Shown here piece after piece: positions 23,186 to 37,421 of a stretch of DNA of 64,000 bases. This DNA is from Helopsaltes ochotensis. Taxonomy: Eukaryota > Chordata > Aves > Passeriformes > Locustellidae. A model generated the notes under the pieces. The model saw only the letters and a program-made list of their open reading frames with translations, was not told where the DNA came from and searched no databases. The DNA lies in the NCBI GenBank assembly GCA_013400155.1, contig VXBM01001563.1:64325-128324 (forward strand), read 5' to 3'. The position numbers were made by a program, and so were the translations under genes. The stretch's first letter is position 1. Every line of letters starts with the position of its first letter.

Positions 23186-26100
23186 GTAATACCTCCACAA
23201 ACATTCTTAGTGGTCCCAGCCCAGAGAAGGCCAGAGACAGCCCAGACTGCACAACAGTGATAAAGCATAATGGAGCAAAGATCATCTCCATGTATAAATC
23301 AGCAACTGATGAAAAGCAAATTTAACATTTTTCAAATCCCTTAAGTGTAAGTGTAATTTGATGAGCTGGACAACGTGTAACTGGAGCGTCTGAATCAACC
23401 AAATCTTCCATCAGGGCTGGTGATGTCACAGCCCAGCGAGGGAGGGAGCAGGGTCCTGTGCCATCAGGACTGGAGCAATGTCACCACAAACCTGATGCCA
23501 TCAGGAGATCAGCTCGTGCTTCCAGTGCTGGAAAAACTGCACCTTGCACAGTTCATCCTGGGTTGATAAAGAATGCCCTGGCATCCCTGAGAGATCATGT
23601 GGCTGGGGCTCAGGTGAGCCATCCCCAGGAGGAGGGAGCACATCCAGATCCCATCACTAACTCCTTATAAGGTACAACTTCAGAACTATTCATTAGACAA
23701 ATCCACAAATGTGCAAAAAGAACAAATCCATTACTGGCTCTTGCTAGAGACAGGCTGTGATTCCCATCAGACAGGTGCAGGAGCATGATAACTGGATTAG
23801 GAGACCCATAAATGCAGCTCGTTGGGATTGGAAGCTCTGTAACAATTTTAAAGAAGAAAGGAAACAATGCCCCAAGGCCATCTGTAGTGTTTGTGAGGAG
23901 GAAAAGACCCTCAAAGCCCAGCACATACCGAAGTCCTGGTCATGCAGAGACTAAATCATTATCTCCTTGCAGGTACACTGAGAAGGATTTCTCCTCTCAC
24001 CCATGTCCCTCTCCCACCGGGAAGGTGGGGCACATGAAATTGTTCACTGTACTGGAACCAGCATCAACAACAGGAGAGTGATCCAACATATTCCTGCCAG
24101 GAATTATTTGCAGACAAAAGTGATCCATCAAGTACAGCCCAGGAAAAACCACATTAACATGCAATAAACATCGTGAGGCCAAAAAGACAAGGAATCAGGA
24201 GGCAGAAAAACTAATTGCATGAAGGCTGCTTAATTATTTTTAAGGTTACAAGAGAAGCCTGACAGAATATGGGCTCAATATAGCAGACATTGCAGTAATT
24301 TCTATCAATCTTACCACAATTCTACCCTCCTACCAGAGCAGTACAGCCATGAATGCTGACCAGCATCAACTGACTGATTAAGACACAAATCTCAGTATTA
24401 CTAATAAAACAGCAAGTGCCAGAAATAATAGGCACTATGAGCATGTTCAGTTTCAGCTGCAGAATGGAGAAAAAGGAACTTTTATGGTGTCTTGCCAATA
24501 AATTCATCTCTGGGGAACCATCAAAACAGAGGATGCCTTTCTGTAAGGCAATCACTGATGGCCTATGAGCAGAGAAAAAATCCAGCTCTGCATGACAATG
24601 ACAGCAGGGCATGAGCCAAGGAGCAGATCCTCAGCCAAGCCTGAGTGGGACAGGTCCCTGTGTCTGACAGGCTGCAGGGAGGAGAGGAATTTCAGGGCAA
24701 ATAAAGAGGGCAAATAGGGAAAGTTATAGAAAATCAGAGAATATTAAAGAGAAGAGGTTAGATTTTTAAAAGGGCAAGGCAAAGAAAGGAACAGAGTTGA
24801 GGAATTTATAAAAATATCCAAACTTTGAACCTCTGAAGTGGTCACAGACAAATTCCTGACCTAAACAGATTTAGACTGTGAAGTTCAATCAATTAGATCC
24901 ACATCCAGGTTAAACAAGATTTCAGAAGAGCAAGGGCCATTCCTGGCCTTTCTTCCATGTAAAATCAGTGCTACATGCAAGTGCTGTGCAAATCTTTCAC
25001 TCTGCTTCCAGAAGGAAAATTGGAGAAATCTGGCACAGAGCTGGTGCTCTTTTCTGAGGAATATGGGAGGAAGAAGAAATATCCTTTTGCAGTGGGAGGC
25101 AGTAGAATTTCGGGAGCTGTTAAAAACTGCAAGGAGAAGGAAAGACAAAGATGCATGATCCCATAATCTGCACAGAAAAGGCTGCACAGGAACAGGATTT
25201 GGAAAGGGCCGCTCAGGAGAAGGATGCACCTTGTGCTCTTCCTGCAAGCAGGACAAACTGGGAAGCAGAAGTCAAATGCAGCTGCTCTTCATCCAATCCC
25301 TTGGACAGGACAGCAGCCAGGCCTGGGCTCTGGCAAGTCAGTGATTTACAGCCTAAAATCAGAGAGCCCTAATAGAAAAATAACAGCCTGTCAGTGTAAG
25401 TGATGGTGCTTGCAGAGACCTGCCAGCCCCCTGGAGCAGCTGCTCACCACGACCCGCCAAGGAATGGGAATGACCAGGAGAAAACAGGCTGATCTGCCAG
25501 GAGGGATGGGGGATTTTGCTGGCTTACAGGTCCTGGACAACCCCCTGACAGGATGCTCAGATACCCAGCAGTGCTCCTGAGATCAGCAGCACCTGGTCCT
25601 CTAATGGAAAAAACACAGTTTCTGCTAAAACCAAGACCATCAGTGAAAAATGAAGTGAATGCTGTAAGCACAGTGGAGGGAAGGAAGCATGGGGACAACT
25701 GATTAAAAACCAAGATCAGATTTTAGCCTTGAAAAAAGGGCCCAGGCAAGAAGCTCACAACTTAGCCATGTACCAAAATACCTGGAAATTAGTGCCTCCC
25801 TGTACTAGAGAAAACTGCTTTGCAAACACAAAAGGCATTTCTAAAAGGAAACTCTTTTGACCTTTCCTCCATTGCCTTGCCATGGAGCACAACGTGGGGG
25901 TGGCTGAGAAGCAGCTCTGGCCCTGCAGCAACCTCCAGGTTTGCTCGGTTCCTAAAAAAACCCAAAACAGGTTTGAAAGGATCCAGGAGTACATTAACAG
26001 CAGCAACAGGGCCCAAAGAAACAATTTAAACAGCCAAATTCTAAATATTTGTGAGTGTCAAGAATTTGCAAGCTGCCCATGGGCTGAAATTCCCCCATAT

Positions 26101-28904
26101 GCAAAGCTTATGTGCAAATAACAAAACAAACCCAAAAATTTCCGCAGCGATGACCCAGGTTAATCCCACTATATAATCCCATTTCCCAGCTCCTTCACTG
26201 AAAGCCTTACACAAACTCTAGGCTGGTCAGAGCACAAACCAAAGCCCAACATTACCACCTGGTGGAAATCCTCTTCTGCTACAGCCACAAGCAGAAAAAT
26301 CATTAAATTCATTGAGCAGAGTAAAAGAAGCCGAGTTTAGACAGTGGCAGTGTCACACCAACATCGAGCTCAAGATTCCTTCAAGACCCCACCAGGGGCT
26401 GTGGCTTTAAAAAACACAAGTTTGGCAGCACGAGAAAATTATTTTTTCAGAAAGGGAGCAAGACCACATGCAAAGCAGCCTCCACGTGCCCATGTCATTT
26501 CCCTTGAGTCCATCTATACAGAGGCCAGAGAAGATGCACAAAAAGGCTTTTTTTGGTAAGATAACACAAAATTTACAGATAGATAAATCATGACAGGCAC
26601 AGAAGACTCAACATTACCCCATTCACCAGCATCAAACCCAGCCACTTAGATGCTGGCAATCAGGCTTTTGGACTCCTGGAAGCAGTGATTTAACATTCCC
26701 ATCTTTTGTTATTCCAAAATTGTTTGGACAGTAGAACCCCCTATCGCAGAGACCCCCAATTCCCAGGCACACTTTGTTCAGCCTGTGTTGCTGAACAGCA
26801 GAGCACAGCCCAAAGAGGGAAAACAGGGAGGAAACAGCAAGGAAAACAGCACAAACAATAGAGCTGTAGGTACAAAAAAGGTCAAATATCTCCCAACTTT
26901 ATGGCAGCCCAGATACAGAACCCTGTTTGGGCAGTTTCCAGCATCTTAAACAGCAGCCATGGGGCTGGGACCTTGCTGGATCTCATCAGCATTTGAGAGC
27001 TGGTGGATGGCTGAAAACAGCACAGAAGGGGGATGGGAGAATGCAGAGTCAGGGGGAAAGTAAGAAACAGGAATGAGATGCAAATAACGAGAGACACAAT
27101 CAAGAAGTGTGAATTTAAAATTTAAAGAAAAAAAGGGTGGGAAGAAAAGGAGAAGGGAAGTTTCAAATGGTGGGAAAGCTTGGTACGAGAATGTTCAACT
27201 TGGAAGGAAGATAATGTTAAAATCTCAGCAGCATGGCCTGATTCCATTGTGTAGTGGAGAGGTCCCAGATCTGAGGCACAGACCTGTCCTGCAGGAGCCT
27301 GCCTGTGTGATTTTAATGGGAGCAAAGGAAGCACCACGGATCTTATCAGTGGCTGAGCAGGAGACAAGGCCAAGCTGAGGAATGAACTTTATCTGGTGGT
27401 GCCAGTTCTCCAGGAACGCCTGCAAAAGGGGAAGGATCTCACAGAATGATGTTGTGGTTGGAGCCTCAGTGCCTGTCACTGTGACTGCCTTGCTTTCGGG
27501 GGAGGATAGGGCAGGGGAGGCCATTTGGGTTAGTCCACTGCTTCTGCTTCCTCAGGAGAGTCCAGGGGGACACAAACAATACTGGGTGAGTCTGAGGGAA
27601 AGCAGAAAACAGGAGGGAATGGAGGGGACTGACCACTGAAGGTGCAGGAAGGAAAAACAGAATAAAAAGCCAAAGGGGAAGTGAGGAGCTACAGTACATC
27701 TGTGCATACAGAGGTTTGGGACAGACAGAAGCTGAAGGTGCATGTCTGGCACTGAAGAAAGGCCATGAGGGCAGCAACATTCCCCCAGGATTCCCCACTA
27801 CACCCCAAAAAGCAAAGGTTGTGTGAAGATCCACAAGCCTCTGGGGGCACTGCCAAGACTGGGTAGAGCCCTGGGCTGCAGAAGGATCATGGCCAAGGCC
27901 CTGCTCTCCAGAGAGCTGGCCTGGGTCGCAGCCACCATCTCCCAGGGACACAGAAAGTGCAGGAGCATCAGCAGAAAAGTGCAACTCGCATTTTGATATG
28001 TGAAGGTACAGGGCAAGGACAGCAGTAGGAGTACCACTGATCCACTGCTATCCATATTTATATTATGTCAGTATCTTATGAGCAATAAAAATATCCAAGG
28101 ACAATTTTATGGACCAGATTCACAGCCTCTTTGAGACAGCCACAATAACAGTTTGGTACACTGTCTTACATGGGGCCTTTAAAGTCCAGAGCTCTTGGAG
28201 AGAATCTGTGAAAGACTGTCTCCTGGCCAGAGATAAATGCATAGTTGTAAGGTTGGAAGAAAGCTACAAATGGTTGATAAACATAATTCCTGCACAAAAT
28301 AAAAAAAAATATATATTTTAGATATATTTAATTGTCTCCACATATCCCAAAGCTCCCACAAAACAGTAAAAAATTAAATAAACTTACAACCTACAAAGCA
28401 CAGATGAGAAATGAGTGGTGACCTGAAATTCTCCATGAGTAAGAAATTTGCAGAGTTCCCAGGAGCTGCCAGAATTGCTTTACACCAGGGAATGCTCAGA
28501 GCACCCCTAGGGACCCCTTTCCCAGAAGGGAGGCACAGACTCCCAAAGTCCTGGTGTAAAGGAGGCATTTACTCCTTTGGAGCAGCATCCCACCCGTAAT
28601 CCAAGGCCATGGCACAGCTGTCCCTGCAGTAAGGGAGGAGATCCTGACACATTTGTTGTCACAGATATCAAAGAATTCGGTGCCAGGTCTGCAGAGGGAG
28701 ATCCTGTGACACAGGAGTAACACCATGGTGGCTTCACACACTTTTAACCTCAGGCACCCACAACCATTTTCACAGCATGCAGGGTATTGAATGGGCTGGT
28801 AGCATCCCAGAATCACAAACCAACTCACAGAGGCAACATTCCTTTGACTTCCAAGAAAAAAGACTCTGCATGGCCCCACAACAGGCAGAATTTTTTTGTA
28901 AATA

Positions 28905-29090
28905 CCGCAGAATCACTGGTTTGGGATGGAAGGAACTTTAAACCTCAGCTAGTTTCAAGTGCCCTGCCATGGCCAGGGACACCTTCCACTATCCCAGGTT
29001 GCTCCAAACCCCATCCAACCTGGCCTTGGACACTTCCAGGAATGGAGCAGCCACAGCTTCTCTGGACAACAGGTCCGTCCAGCAAACTGA
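28905..29090 (-). mobile_element. CR1 retrotransposon fragment, reverse orientation
   Basis: The plus strand reads the reverse complement of CR1: 'agaatcactggtttggg', 'ccctgccatggccaggg', 'caggttgctccaaacccc' and 'atccaacctggccttgg'. The 3' end of the element lies at 28905. Confidence 0.88.
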
Positions 29091-31774
29091 CATCGCTCAC
29101 ACCCACATTTTTTTGATGCAGCCCTTGATTAATGTCCCCAGGCTGCAGAGAACAGGTCGTTCTCAGAACTCAGGCAAAGGCTGCCACCATCTGCCTCTCT
29201 CGACTTCACTGTCACCTGAAGTGACAAACAGGTTTCCTCGTGCCTCTGCTCTTGGATGAGCTCTGTCCCAAAAGAGCTGTAAGTCAAATGTTTTTCAGCC
29301 TCAATAACCTTTAGAGACAAACTAAAAGTTCAAGAAAAGCTCCACAAACAGTGTTAGCTTGAGGTTCACTGATACCAAAAAGGGGAGAAACAGGAATCAA
29401 GGGTCCAATTGCACCTCTCCAGAATCCAACCTTGTGCTCAGCCTAGAACACTTCACTCAGCCAGCAGAAACCGAAGTGAGGATGAGATGATCCCGTTTAA
29501 ACAGACCCTCCTACAAAATCAATTAAAAAATTGTTTCTTCTCCACCTCAGTTCCTAAAAGGCAGCAATACAAATGAAAGTATTTCTCTCAAACATATTCA
29601 ACCATCAATCCATGCACATTCCCACCCTGTGACACTGCCCTGTCCCTGCTATCTCAGCACCCAGGTGTGCAAACACTGAAATCTCCTCAAGGGATTCCAC
29701 TCTGGATGAAGAAGAGAGAGAGGTACAAGGCCAAGGAAAAATCTGGGAGTAGGATGAAGTAGGAGAGGGGATATCTCATATCATCACATTTCACCTCACT
29801 GAAAATCTTTGTAATCCCTAAAGAATCAGAAATGTTAGGTTTTTGAAGCACAGAATGGAGAATGGAAATGGAGGGACCTCACAACAGAGGGAGGATGCAA
29901 TCCAACACCTACTTATGGTGGAGTTGGAATGTTTATCCTTCTGCTAAATGTCTATCAAACTTTTGCACTTTCCTTAGAAATGCATGCTCTAGTCCTGCCC
30001 TGCCTTTAGTATTAGAAAGGGGAAAAAAGTGTTTAATGTGGAATTTAATTCCATGAGTTCATTTCATCATGGACATGGACTGTTCTTGCAAGAGGCTCTT
30101 ACAATTTTAGTCTCCTCCTCCAGTCCCGGTGCAGTCTCTCTCCAGGCTGGATTAACCTCAGTTCTTTCAATCTTTCTGAAGAGACCATTTTACCTGTAAA
30201 TCCAGACCCCATGAAGGAGAATAGCTGTCATAACTTATATCCTGATTTGCCTTTGTAACAGGCACAGTCTTCTACATTCATGGTCTCATATACAACAGCC
30301 TAACCAGACTGGTTAAACCCAGAAGAGAATCCATTTGAAGGAGTCATTTATCACCAAATCTATTACTTTATAGCAGACATTCTTAAATGAGGAACTGGTT
30401 TATTAAGCCAATTCCATTAGGGAGGATGCTCATGTTTTCTATTTGATGGAGAAACGAATGCTTAAGGAGCAGACACATTTCCTGGCAGCACAAGAGAACC
30501 AGTTAAAGTGGAAAACAAATCCCAGCAGCTCTGGATGCAGGGTTGGGCCTCAGAAATACCCTAGAGTCAGAATGGCTTTCCAGCATGGGATCCCTGCTCC
30601 TGAATTTGGGTTGCAATAGTCCAGACCCTTCCTGCAGGACAGACAGTGACATCACATGCACAGCACCAAAGGGAGCAGAATTAATTACTGAGGTTCTGCG
30701 CTGCTGACAGGAGGAACTGTGGAAGATGGCCATGAAAATAAACAGCGCCTACCATCAGTAACAAATGGTGCTCTTTTTCTTACTTTTTTCTTTTTTTTTT
30801 TCTTTCTTTTTTTTTAATACATCAGGAAATTACTTTTGCAACTGCTACTCCTTCAGCTTCATCTTTCATCCCAGAGGACAGTGTCATTAGGCAGGCTGTG
30901 AAACATCACAGTCAATGTCAGCCTTCAGAAAGTGTCATCGATGTCTCTATTGTTAGTATTATCTATAATTTCTTTCATTGCCTGCAGAACCCATTCAAAC
31001 CTGTAAAAACAAGCATTGCAAATTCAGACCTAGACTTAACCAGGTAATTCATAACTGAGAAAAAAAGATCATAAACATGGCAGGCTGTAATAGATGTATC
31101 AAAAGTGAACCCCAAAAGAACCCTGCGGCACAGTTCCAGAGTCTCCAAACCATTTATAAGAAGCCTGAATGGTGCAGTTCATGGCCATTACACACCTAGA
31201 CAGGTATGACAAACAGTTATTTTTAAATGGGCCATTTGGACAGGCTGCTTTCCAGCTTGCACACATATCTGCAGTGATTTTGCACATAGAATGAACCACT
31301 GTGTAACTCTGAAGTATTAAACCTGCATTGTGATTACCACTCACTAATCAAAACTTTCCTAAATTGGTCAAAAGGGAATCACAGGTTGCAGCTGTTATCT
31401 TCCTTTACTACTCCAAGCCTTGAGCCCAAATGATATTGCCTTTAAATATTGAATGTTTGAAGGAGGAAGCAAAGGAACATTTTTCATATGAAGCATATCA
31501 TAAATTAGGAGGAGAGGAAATTCATTTCCTCAAGTATTTCCAGAGATGTTTCCCAGCCAGTGTGTTGTTTACTGTAAGTGATCAAAAACAATATCTTCCT
31601 CTTGTTGAGCATGAGAGGTATCTGTGAAAGGCAGTCATTGACCTCAGAGTTTCCTTGACTAAAAAACAGTCCAATTCCTGAATGGATCACATGGAGATTT
31701 CCAGCACAGGGAATCTCATCACTATATCTTACAGAAAGGGAGGAACAGGGTCAGTACAGCAAATGTGCTGCAAA
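29091..31774. other. Intergenic, no gene seen
   Basis: No supported exon on either strand. It holds a T-rich tract at about 30771-30816 and otherwise AT-rich unique sequence. Confidence 0.5.
30771..30816. repeat. T-rich polypyrimidine tract
   Basis: About 45 bases of T with occasional C. Confidence 0.75.
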
Positions 31775-32020
31775 TGGCTTCTAATTATGCCAGGGGAGGT
31801 TTAGGTTGGATATTAGGGGAAATTTCTTCCCTGACAGGGTGGCAAGGTCTGATACACGTGGCCCAGGGCAGTGGTGGAGTCCCCATCCTTGGAGGAACTC
31901 AAAAGCTGTGTGAGTGTAGCACTTGGGGACATGGTTTAGTGGTGGCCTTGGCAGTGCTGTGGGGACAATGGCACTCAATAATCCGGGAGGGCTTTTTCAA
32001 CCCAAACAATCCAGTGATTT
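31775..32020 (+). mobile_element. CR1 retrotransposon 3' fragment
   Basis: Matches a CR1 subtype: 'ggtttaggttggatattagg', 'ggcccagggcagtggtgg', 'gcacttggggacatggttta' and 'ggctttttcaacccaaa'. It is 5'-truncated. Confidence 0.88.
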
Positions 32021-35000
32021 TTACAAGGTCACTCTTTCTGACACTCTCTCCGAGGAAAGGCCTCAGACAAAGCTTTACCACCCCAGGTAAGCCCTCACAG
32101 CTCCTGCCAGCGTGAAGATGCTTTACACACATCAGCCTTACCTGAAACAGAGGGAAACCACTTACCACCAGCCCTTCGTGTCCCAGGCTGCGGCACTGTG
32201 CCAGAGGCAGATGGGTGCCACTTTGCCGTGGTGCCACTCGCCCTTGCAGCAGCACATTCCATCTGTTCCCACCTCGCTGTGCATCCGTGGCTCACAGGGA
32301 CAGGCTCCAGGGTGGCTGCCCCACCTCCCACCTCTGCTCTGGGGCTTCCCCTCATCCTGGCAGCCGCTGTCACAAACCTCTCCTGCCATTTCCCTCCCCG
32401 CTCTCCCAGAAAGCCCTTCCTTGAGAGAAAAGCCAAGATTAAACACAGGTTTATATTCAGGTCTTGGAAACGGACCCACCTCCACCATCCCTCATTTTAA
32501 TCTCATCTGCTCATCACTCCATAAATATCAACCTGCAGAGCTTTGGACATGTTAAGATTTATATCCATGCTGTCCCCCTGAGATTTAATGCCTCCTGAAT
32601 GTCCATTCATCCTTATGCATACCCTGGGGACAAAATCAGAGTCAGAGAAGATTGACAGGCAACCATTTTATGAAATATTTTCAAGAAGAAAATGTCTGCA
32701 AAACATCTGTTGGAGTTGAAAACAGAAATTACACCAGTTCCTGTGTCTTACAGCTCTGACAGGTCAGACAAAAGAATTTCTTATGTATAAATGGATGTAT
32801 ATATTTATATATAGATAATAGAAATGTATATAACATAGCTAAGTATATTTAATATAATTGTATGTTGCCATACTGTTTCAATATTTATATATTGTTCAAA
32901 TAAATATTTATACCTATAATAATTTAAATCAAAGTTAAACATATGTTATTTAAAGGTCACAGTTCACAAAGCCAGCCAGCTGTGTTGAAAAAGAGAAGAA
33001 TCATTTTTACAGAGAGTGGCCTTTGCCTTCTCAAAGCTGGGGTTGCCTTCTGAAAACTTCCTTTTTGGTCTTAGAAGTTTCAGTTTAGTTTAACTTTGTT
33101 CCTTCTCTATTAAAAAGAAAAGATTAAGTGGAAGATAAAAATTGTCTTATTGACAGTTTACATCTGCACAGCCTCTAAAAGACTATTTTCTTTCAGAGAG
33201 CCTGGTTCTTCAGCTTAACAGGTGTTACTCAAAAGAGAAACCCCATTTGTTTTGCCTTTCTTTGGCTGGACTTCGCCTGTATCAAACGCAACTCCCCTCC
33301 TGCAGCACAGCAGGACCACTCTGTCCTGCCCAGTGCTTGTGCACCCATCCCTCCTCTCTAGCCACAGAACAGTGCGCTCTTCCTCCCTTTCCCTAGGGTT
33401 GTTTTCCCACACCAGACACTTTTGCAGTTTTCCCTGTACCACTCCATAGCACGGTTTTGTTCTCATGCATTTATCCTCCTCTGTTATCACTGCAACCTTC
33501 TCGAATTTCTACTCCCATACACACCCACCACGTTCTCTGCTCACACATTTAACATCCCTCCTTCCACTGACTCCAGGCCCATTAACTCCAAAGGGAATTT
33601 CTGTGGGGAGCCAACAGGCCCAGACACGTCTCACCCCAAGTGATCTCACAAGGTCGCTCAGGTCTCCTTCCTGCAGGTCATGCTTTGCATTTGCTCCCTG
33701 CATTCAGAGCATCACCAGGGCACTGCTGGCCTCCCTCCACCCGCTGCCATTTCACATTGCAATTAACCAGAAGTGGTTATTATGAACTGCCAACGGCTCC
33801 ATCTCACCTCACTTTCTCCACCTTAGAGGATCAGCAATTCCTCAGCTGTCCTGACACAAATTCCCTCTCCTCTGCCAGTAACCTGCAGTAACAGCCCACT
33901 TCATTATCTCCTTTTCTTGTACTAGTACAGGATCAGAGGCACAGGGTGTGCACCATCAGACTAGCCTGAAATCTATAGTACAGCCCTTTCAGTTTACATG
34001 CTCTTACAAAAAATACCTTTCCCTTGTGAGCAGCAGATTCCAGCCTTATCCTTGACAAGATGCCCTCAACTCCCACCCCTGAGCCTGTTCCTGTGAAAGG
34101 CCATTCCACCAGACAGCCTACGAGATGACTGAGTGCTCAAGCAGACACATTAAACTGTGACATGATATGACAACAAGAAAGTTTCTGGCCTTTATTTGAA
34201 GGCTTTTTTACCAGTTACAGTAAGAATTGTCATTGCAAACCAGGATTTTTTTTAAAAAATGAATAATAAAAGTTAAAAAAAACATCCACGAGTCCACCTG
34301 CAAGTAAGACATGTTGGTACAGAAAGGAGACATGAGCTTTTGCTTCTTCCATTCTGTTTTTCAAAGAACTGATAGAACTAAGATACTAGGAAAGGTTGAA
34401 TGCTATCAGAATCATTCCAGCAGGTGAGCATTTAACAGCATATACTGTACCAGGGTATCAGAGAAGCTACGTTAAGTCTATGGGTTTGAGTTGAGCCTAT
34501 TGTAATTTGCTTCCCAAAAAGGACATTAAAAACCAGATTATGCCAAGATGTTATAGTGGAGCCGTAAGTTGGCCACATGAGTTTGTCCCCATTCTATTTA
34601 TGACTCATTTTGGTAGCAAAGGAGAGATGTAAGCAGCTGGAAATCTGAGCAGTGTGTGGCTGACCAGATTGCCAGCGCAATTCAGCTTTATAATGCACGT
34701 CCAGTATGTCCACACATCCATCGGCCTCCCAAGGCACACCAGCAGCAATTCTGACTCAGCCTTTCTCTTAGCAGGAAAGGCCATTTACTTGGTTTGACCA
34801 AAATCAACCCATCTGATGACCTGTTACTTCCCAGTTCCACACATGCAATCCTCTTGGAAAGAGACTTGAAGCAACCAGGTCCCAGTGCACAACTTCTGAC
34901 CTCCCAAAAGTCATCTTCACCTTCAGCCACATCCTGCTGCCACCTTTTGCTTTGAGTTGCTGGAATAATGGAGTATTTAGAGTCGAAAAAGAAATATGCT

Positions 35001-35760
35001 TCCGACTTCAAAGCAAGGAAGTAATGGGAAAGAAGATTTTATGTGCATCAAACCCCAGGTCTACGTCCACGCTTCTGCAGTCCAGCCCCAGCTGTGCCAC
35101 ACCAGCAGGCAGTGCCAGCAGTGCCTGTTCTCCACAGTAAGGTACCCACAGAGCCCTCAGGGGCAGGGAGGGCGCTCCCCAGCACAGGAGCAGCCCTGGA
35201 GAGATCACTTCCCATTCCAAGGTCAGATACATCCCATGAGCACTTCTCTGCAGATGCTGGTCTGTGCACACAGCTGTGACAGGAACATTTAAGCTCATCT
35301 AAGAAACACAATTCAAGTCAAACAAATCAACTCAGTTTACAGTCAGTCTGCTCACAGAGCCTGTTGACAGAAACAATTAACATCTCGTTTGTCTGTAACT
35401 CATAACCAGTGTTTTAGCAGTTTCAGAACACGTTAAACACACGTAAAGCCATGTGACAGCATTCCTGTAACACATCCCTATTCCCACAGCAAGAGGAGGA
35501 GGAAGTCAACACCACACTCACATCCCATCGACTTGTGGGAGGGAAAACACAGAAAGAAAAAGAAAACCCAAAAAATAAAACAACCATTTATGCCAGCACA
35601 CTCCAAACAAAGTTCCAAGACTACTGCTACTGAGGTTAGCAATGCCTGGGGCTGGGCAATGGAAGCTGATATTCCAGGTCCTGCAAGCTTCACCATGAAA
35701 CTACCATGGGCTTCAGCTCTGCCTAATCGTATCTGAAAGCATGAGACTCCAGCAGACATG
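32021..35760. other. Intergenic between CR1 and the MAPRE1 3' end
   Basis: No exon is supported. The stretch 32780-32955 is very AT-rich with repeated TATATTTATAT-like words. ORFs in 32095-32555 overlap on both strands and lack recognisable domains. Confidence 0.5.
32780..32955. repeat. AT-rich low-complexity region
   Basis: Dense TATA, ATTTAT and AATATT words with few G or C. Confidence 0.65.
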
Positions 35761-35764
35761 ACAC

Positions 35765-37364
35765 TCTTGAAATACAGAACTTTATTTAGAAACTGCTTAA
35801 AATAGAAAAACCCTGTCAAGAAAAATCCAAGTCAAATATGGTTTCTCAGTAAAATGGAGTTTTAGGGCAACAAAAGTCTAAAAGGCCACAAGAGAAATAG
35901 CACCACTGCAATTTTAAACAATGGCTAGATACTTGCATTTTTGGCATTCACTGAATTTGGGTTTTTCTCTGAACTTCACAAAGATTCATGCACTACACAA
36001 TTACCATAAAATGCTCTCCTACACACATTTTAGGACAAGCTACCACCAGAAACAAATGAATACAAGCACAACAGGACTGATCAATCTCAGTAGTGAAGGG
36101 GGGTCAGAAGTCTTGCAGGATCTTGCCAAACACAACAGTAATGAGGGGCATGATAGCAAAAAAAGGACAGTTAAGGAAAGTATTTTAAATATTAATATTT
36201 AAGTTAGTCTCAGTACTGTATTTTCTGCAATAACATTAGCTCTGTTAGCCAGCATCTTTCAGTTTTTACCCCAGAAAACTACTGAACTGGCAAGTGTTAT
36301 TACTAACATGTCCTGGTTCAAAGAGGGAAAAAAAAAGAAAGCAGACAGAAAATTATCATCCTCATGTGCTCAATTCACTTTCATTCAAAGCCAGTTGCAC
36401 AGTGCAAGTCCTGTTACAACTATTGGGCGTGTTCAGCATTCCTTGGGATGGGAAAGGGAAAACTGAGAGAACAGAAGGGATGCCAACAGAAATGAAAATA
36501 AACAGAACAAATAAAAACAAGAGCCAGGAAGAAAAATCACTTCTGAAGGACATTTTAGGCAGTAAGACTGTGTGCCCTTTGCTTTGTTTTGCTTTTCTTA
36601 CAGAAAACACAGTACGTTTTGGCAAAGCCACAATGCCACAGAAAAAGGCTTCAGCACTCTTCAAGGTAATTTATGTGTCTCAGCTGTTCATACTCCCTCT
36701 AATCTTGTGACAGGCAACTTTAAGGCCCATTTCATCGAGAACTAATCACTTAGTAAGCAGCTTTACATAGGAATGGAGTTTTGTTTTAATTGCCCCTTTT
36801 GAGCACTTGCTGACACAGTGAGACTGCCACGCAAGGCCTCTCGGACAGCAGTGAATGGAGTTAAACAAACGTCTACCCCAATATGAAGCACATAAAATCT
36901 CCCATCACATTACTTCAATTTGGCATATGGAAGCATATTTTAAATACTCTTAAGGCATTTATTATAATTTCTGTTCTGCAATTTCACATTAACTCAATCT
37001 TTCTGTGAGTCAGTCTTTAATTTCTCTACTGCACACCGCCTTAGATACAAAAAGAGTCTTCCCACAAACCAGTGTTTTACCAGCAAACCATTCTGCAACG
37101 AGTTCCAAATATTCAGCCTCTTGCTCCCTAAATATACCGCCTCGATGTGAATACTGCTCTGCTACAGCGTGAGAAAGAGCTCCTAACTCAAACCCACTGT
37201 AAAAGTGAAACTTCCGCAAAGTGCACTTTAAGAAGAGGTACTTTTTGCTTATGAAAGAAACCAGTGAGTCCTCTAAGAATAAAGTGGAGTATTTTACAGT
37301 TAAGCACATGATCTGGGGCAAAGAATTCTGATGTTGCTGCTCTGCTGGTACAGTATGTGGTCTG
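35765..37364 (-). other. MAPRE1: MAPRE1 3' untranslated region
   Basis: Runs from after the TAA at 37365 to the first canonical AATAAA. It is AT-rich with no alternative coding exon. The antisense ORF at 36294-36710 (plus strand) lies within it and shows no recognisable domain. Confidence 0.6.
35781..35786 (-). other. MAPRE1: Polyadenylation signal of MAPRE1
   Basis: AATAAA on the minus strand, about 1.58 kb after the MAPRE1 stop codon. Cleavage is expected near 35,765. The resulting 3' UTR is of a length I recall as typical for vertebrate MAPRE1. Confidence 0.65.
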
Positions 37365-37421
37365 TTAATACTCTTCTTGTTCCTCTTGCGGTGCTCCTTC
37401 GTCAGGTATCACAAAGCCTTC
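37365..37421 (-). CDS. MAPRE1: MAPRE1 coding exon 6 (EEY tail, stop)
   Basis: 18 residues, EGFVIPDEGAPQEEQEEY, then TAA at 37367-37365. The acceptor is TTCCCCTTCAG. The acidic EEY terminus binds CAP-Gly domains. Confidence 0.95.
   Translation of the reverse strand, partial: EGFVIPDEGAPQEEQEEY

Larger units (their letters stand above)
9561..28904. other. Long intergenic interval without recognised genes
   Basis: Neither strand shows an exon with a family motif, consistent frame or linked splice pair. ORFs reach about 130 codons but look random in composition. The interval holds simple repeats, a 33-bp tandem duplication and a CR1 tail, listed separately. Conserved non-coding elements cannot be judged from one genome. 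Confidence 0.5.

Noticed and set aside
27421..27470. Possible CR1 end ('cacagaatgatgttgtggtt')
   Set aside because: Only a short loose match; no neighbouring CR1 body.
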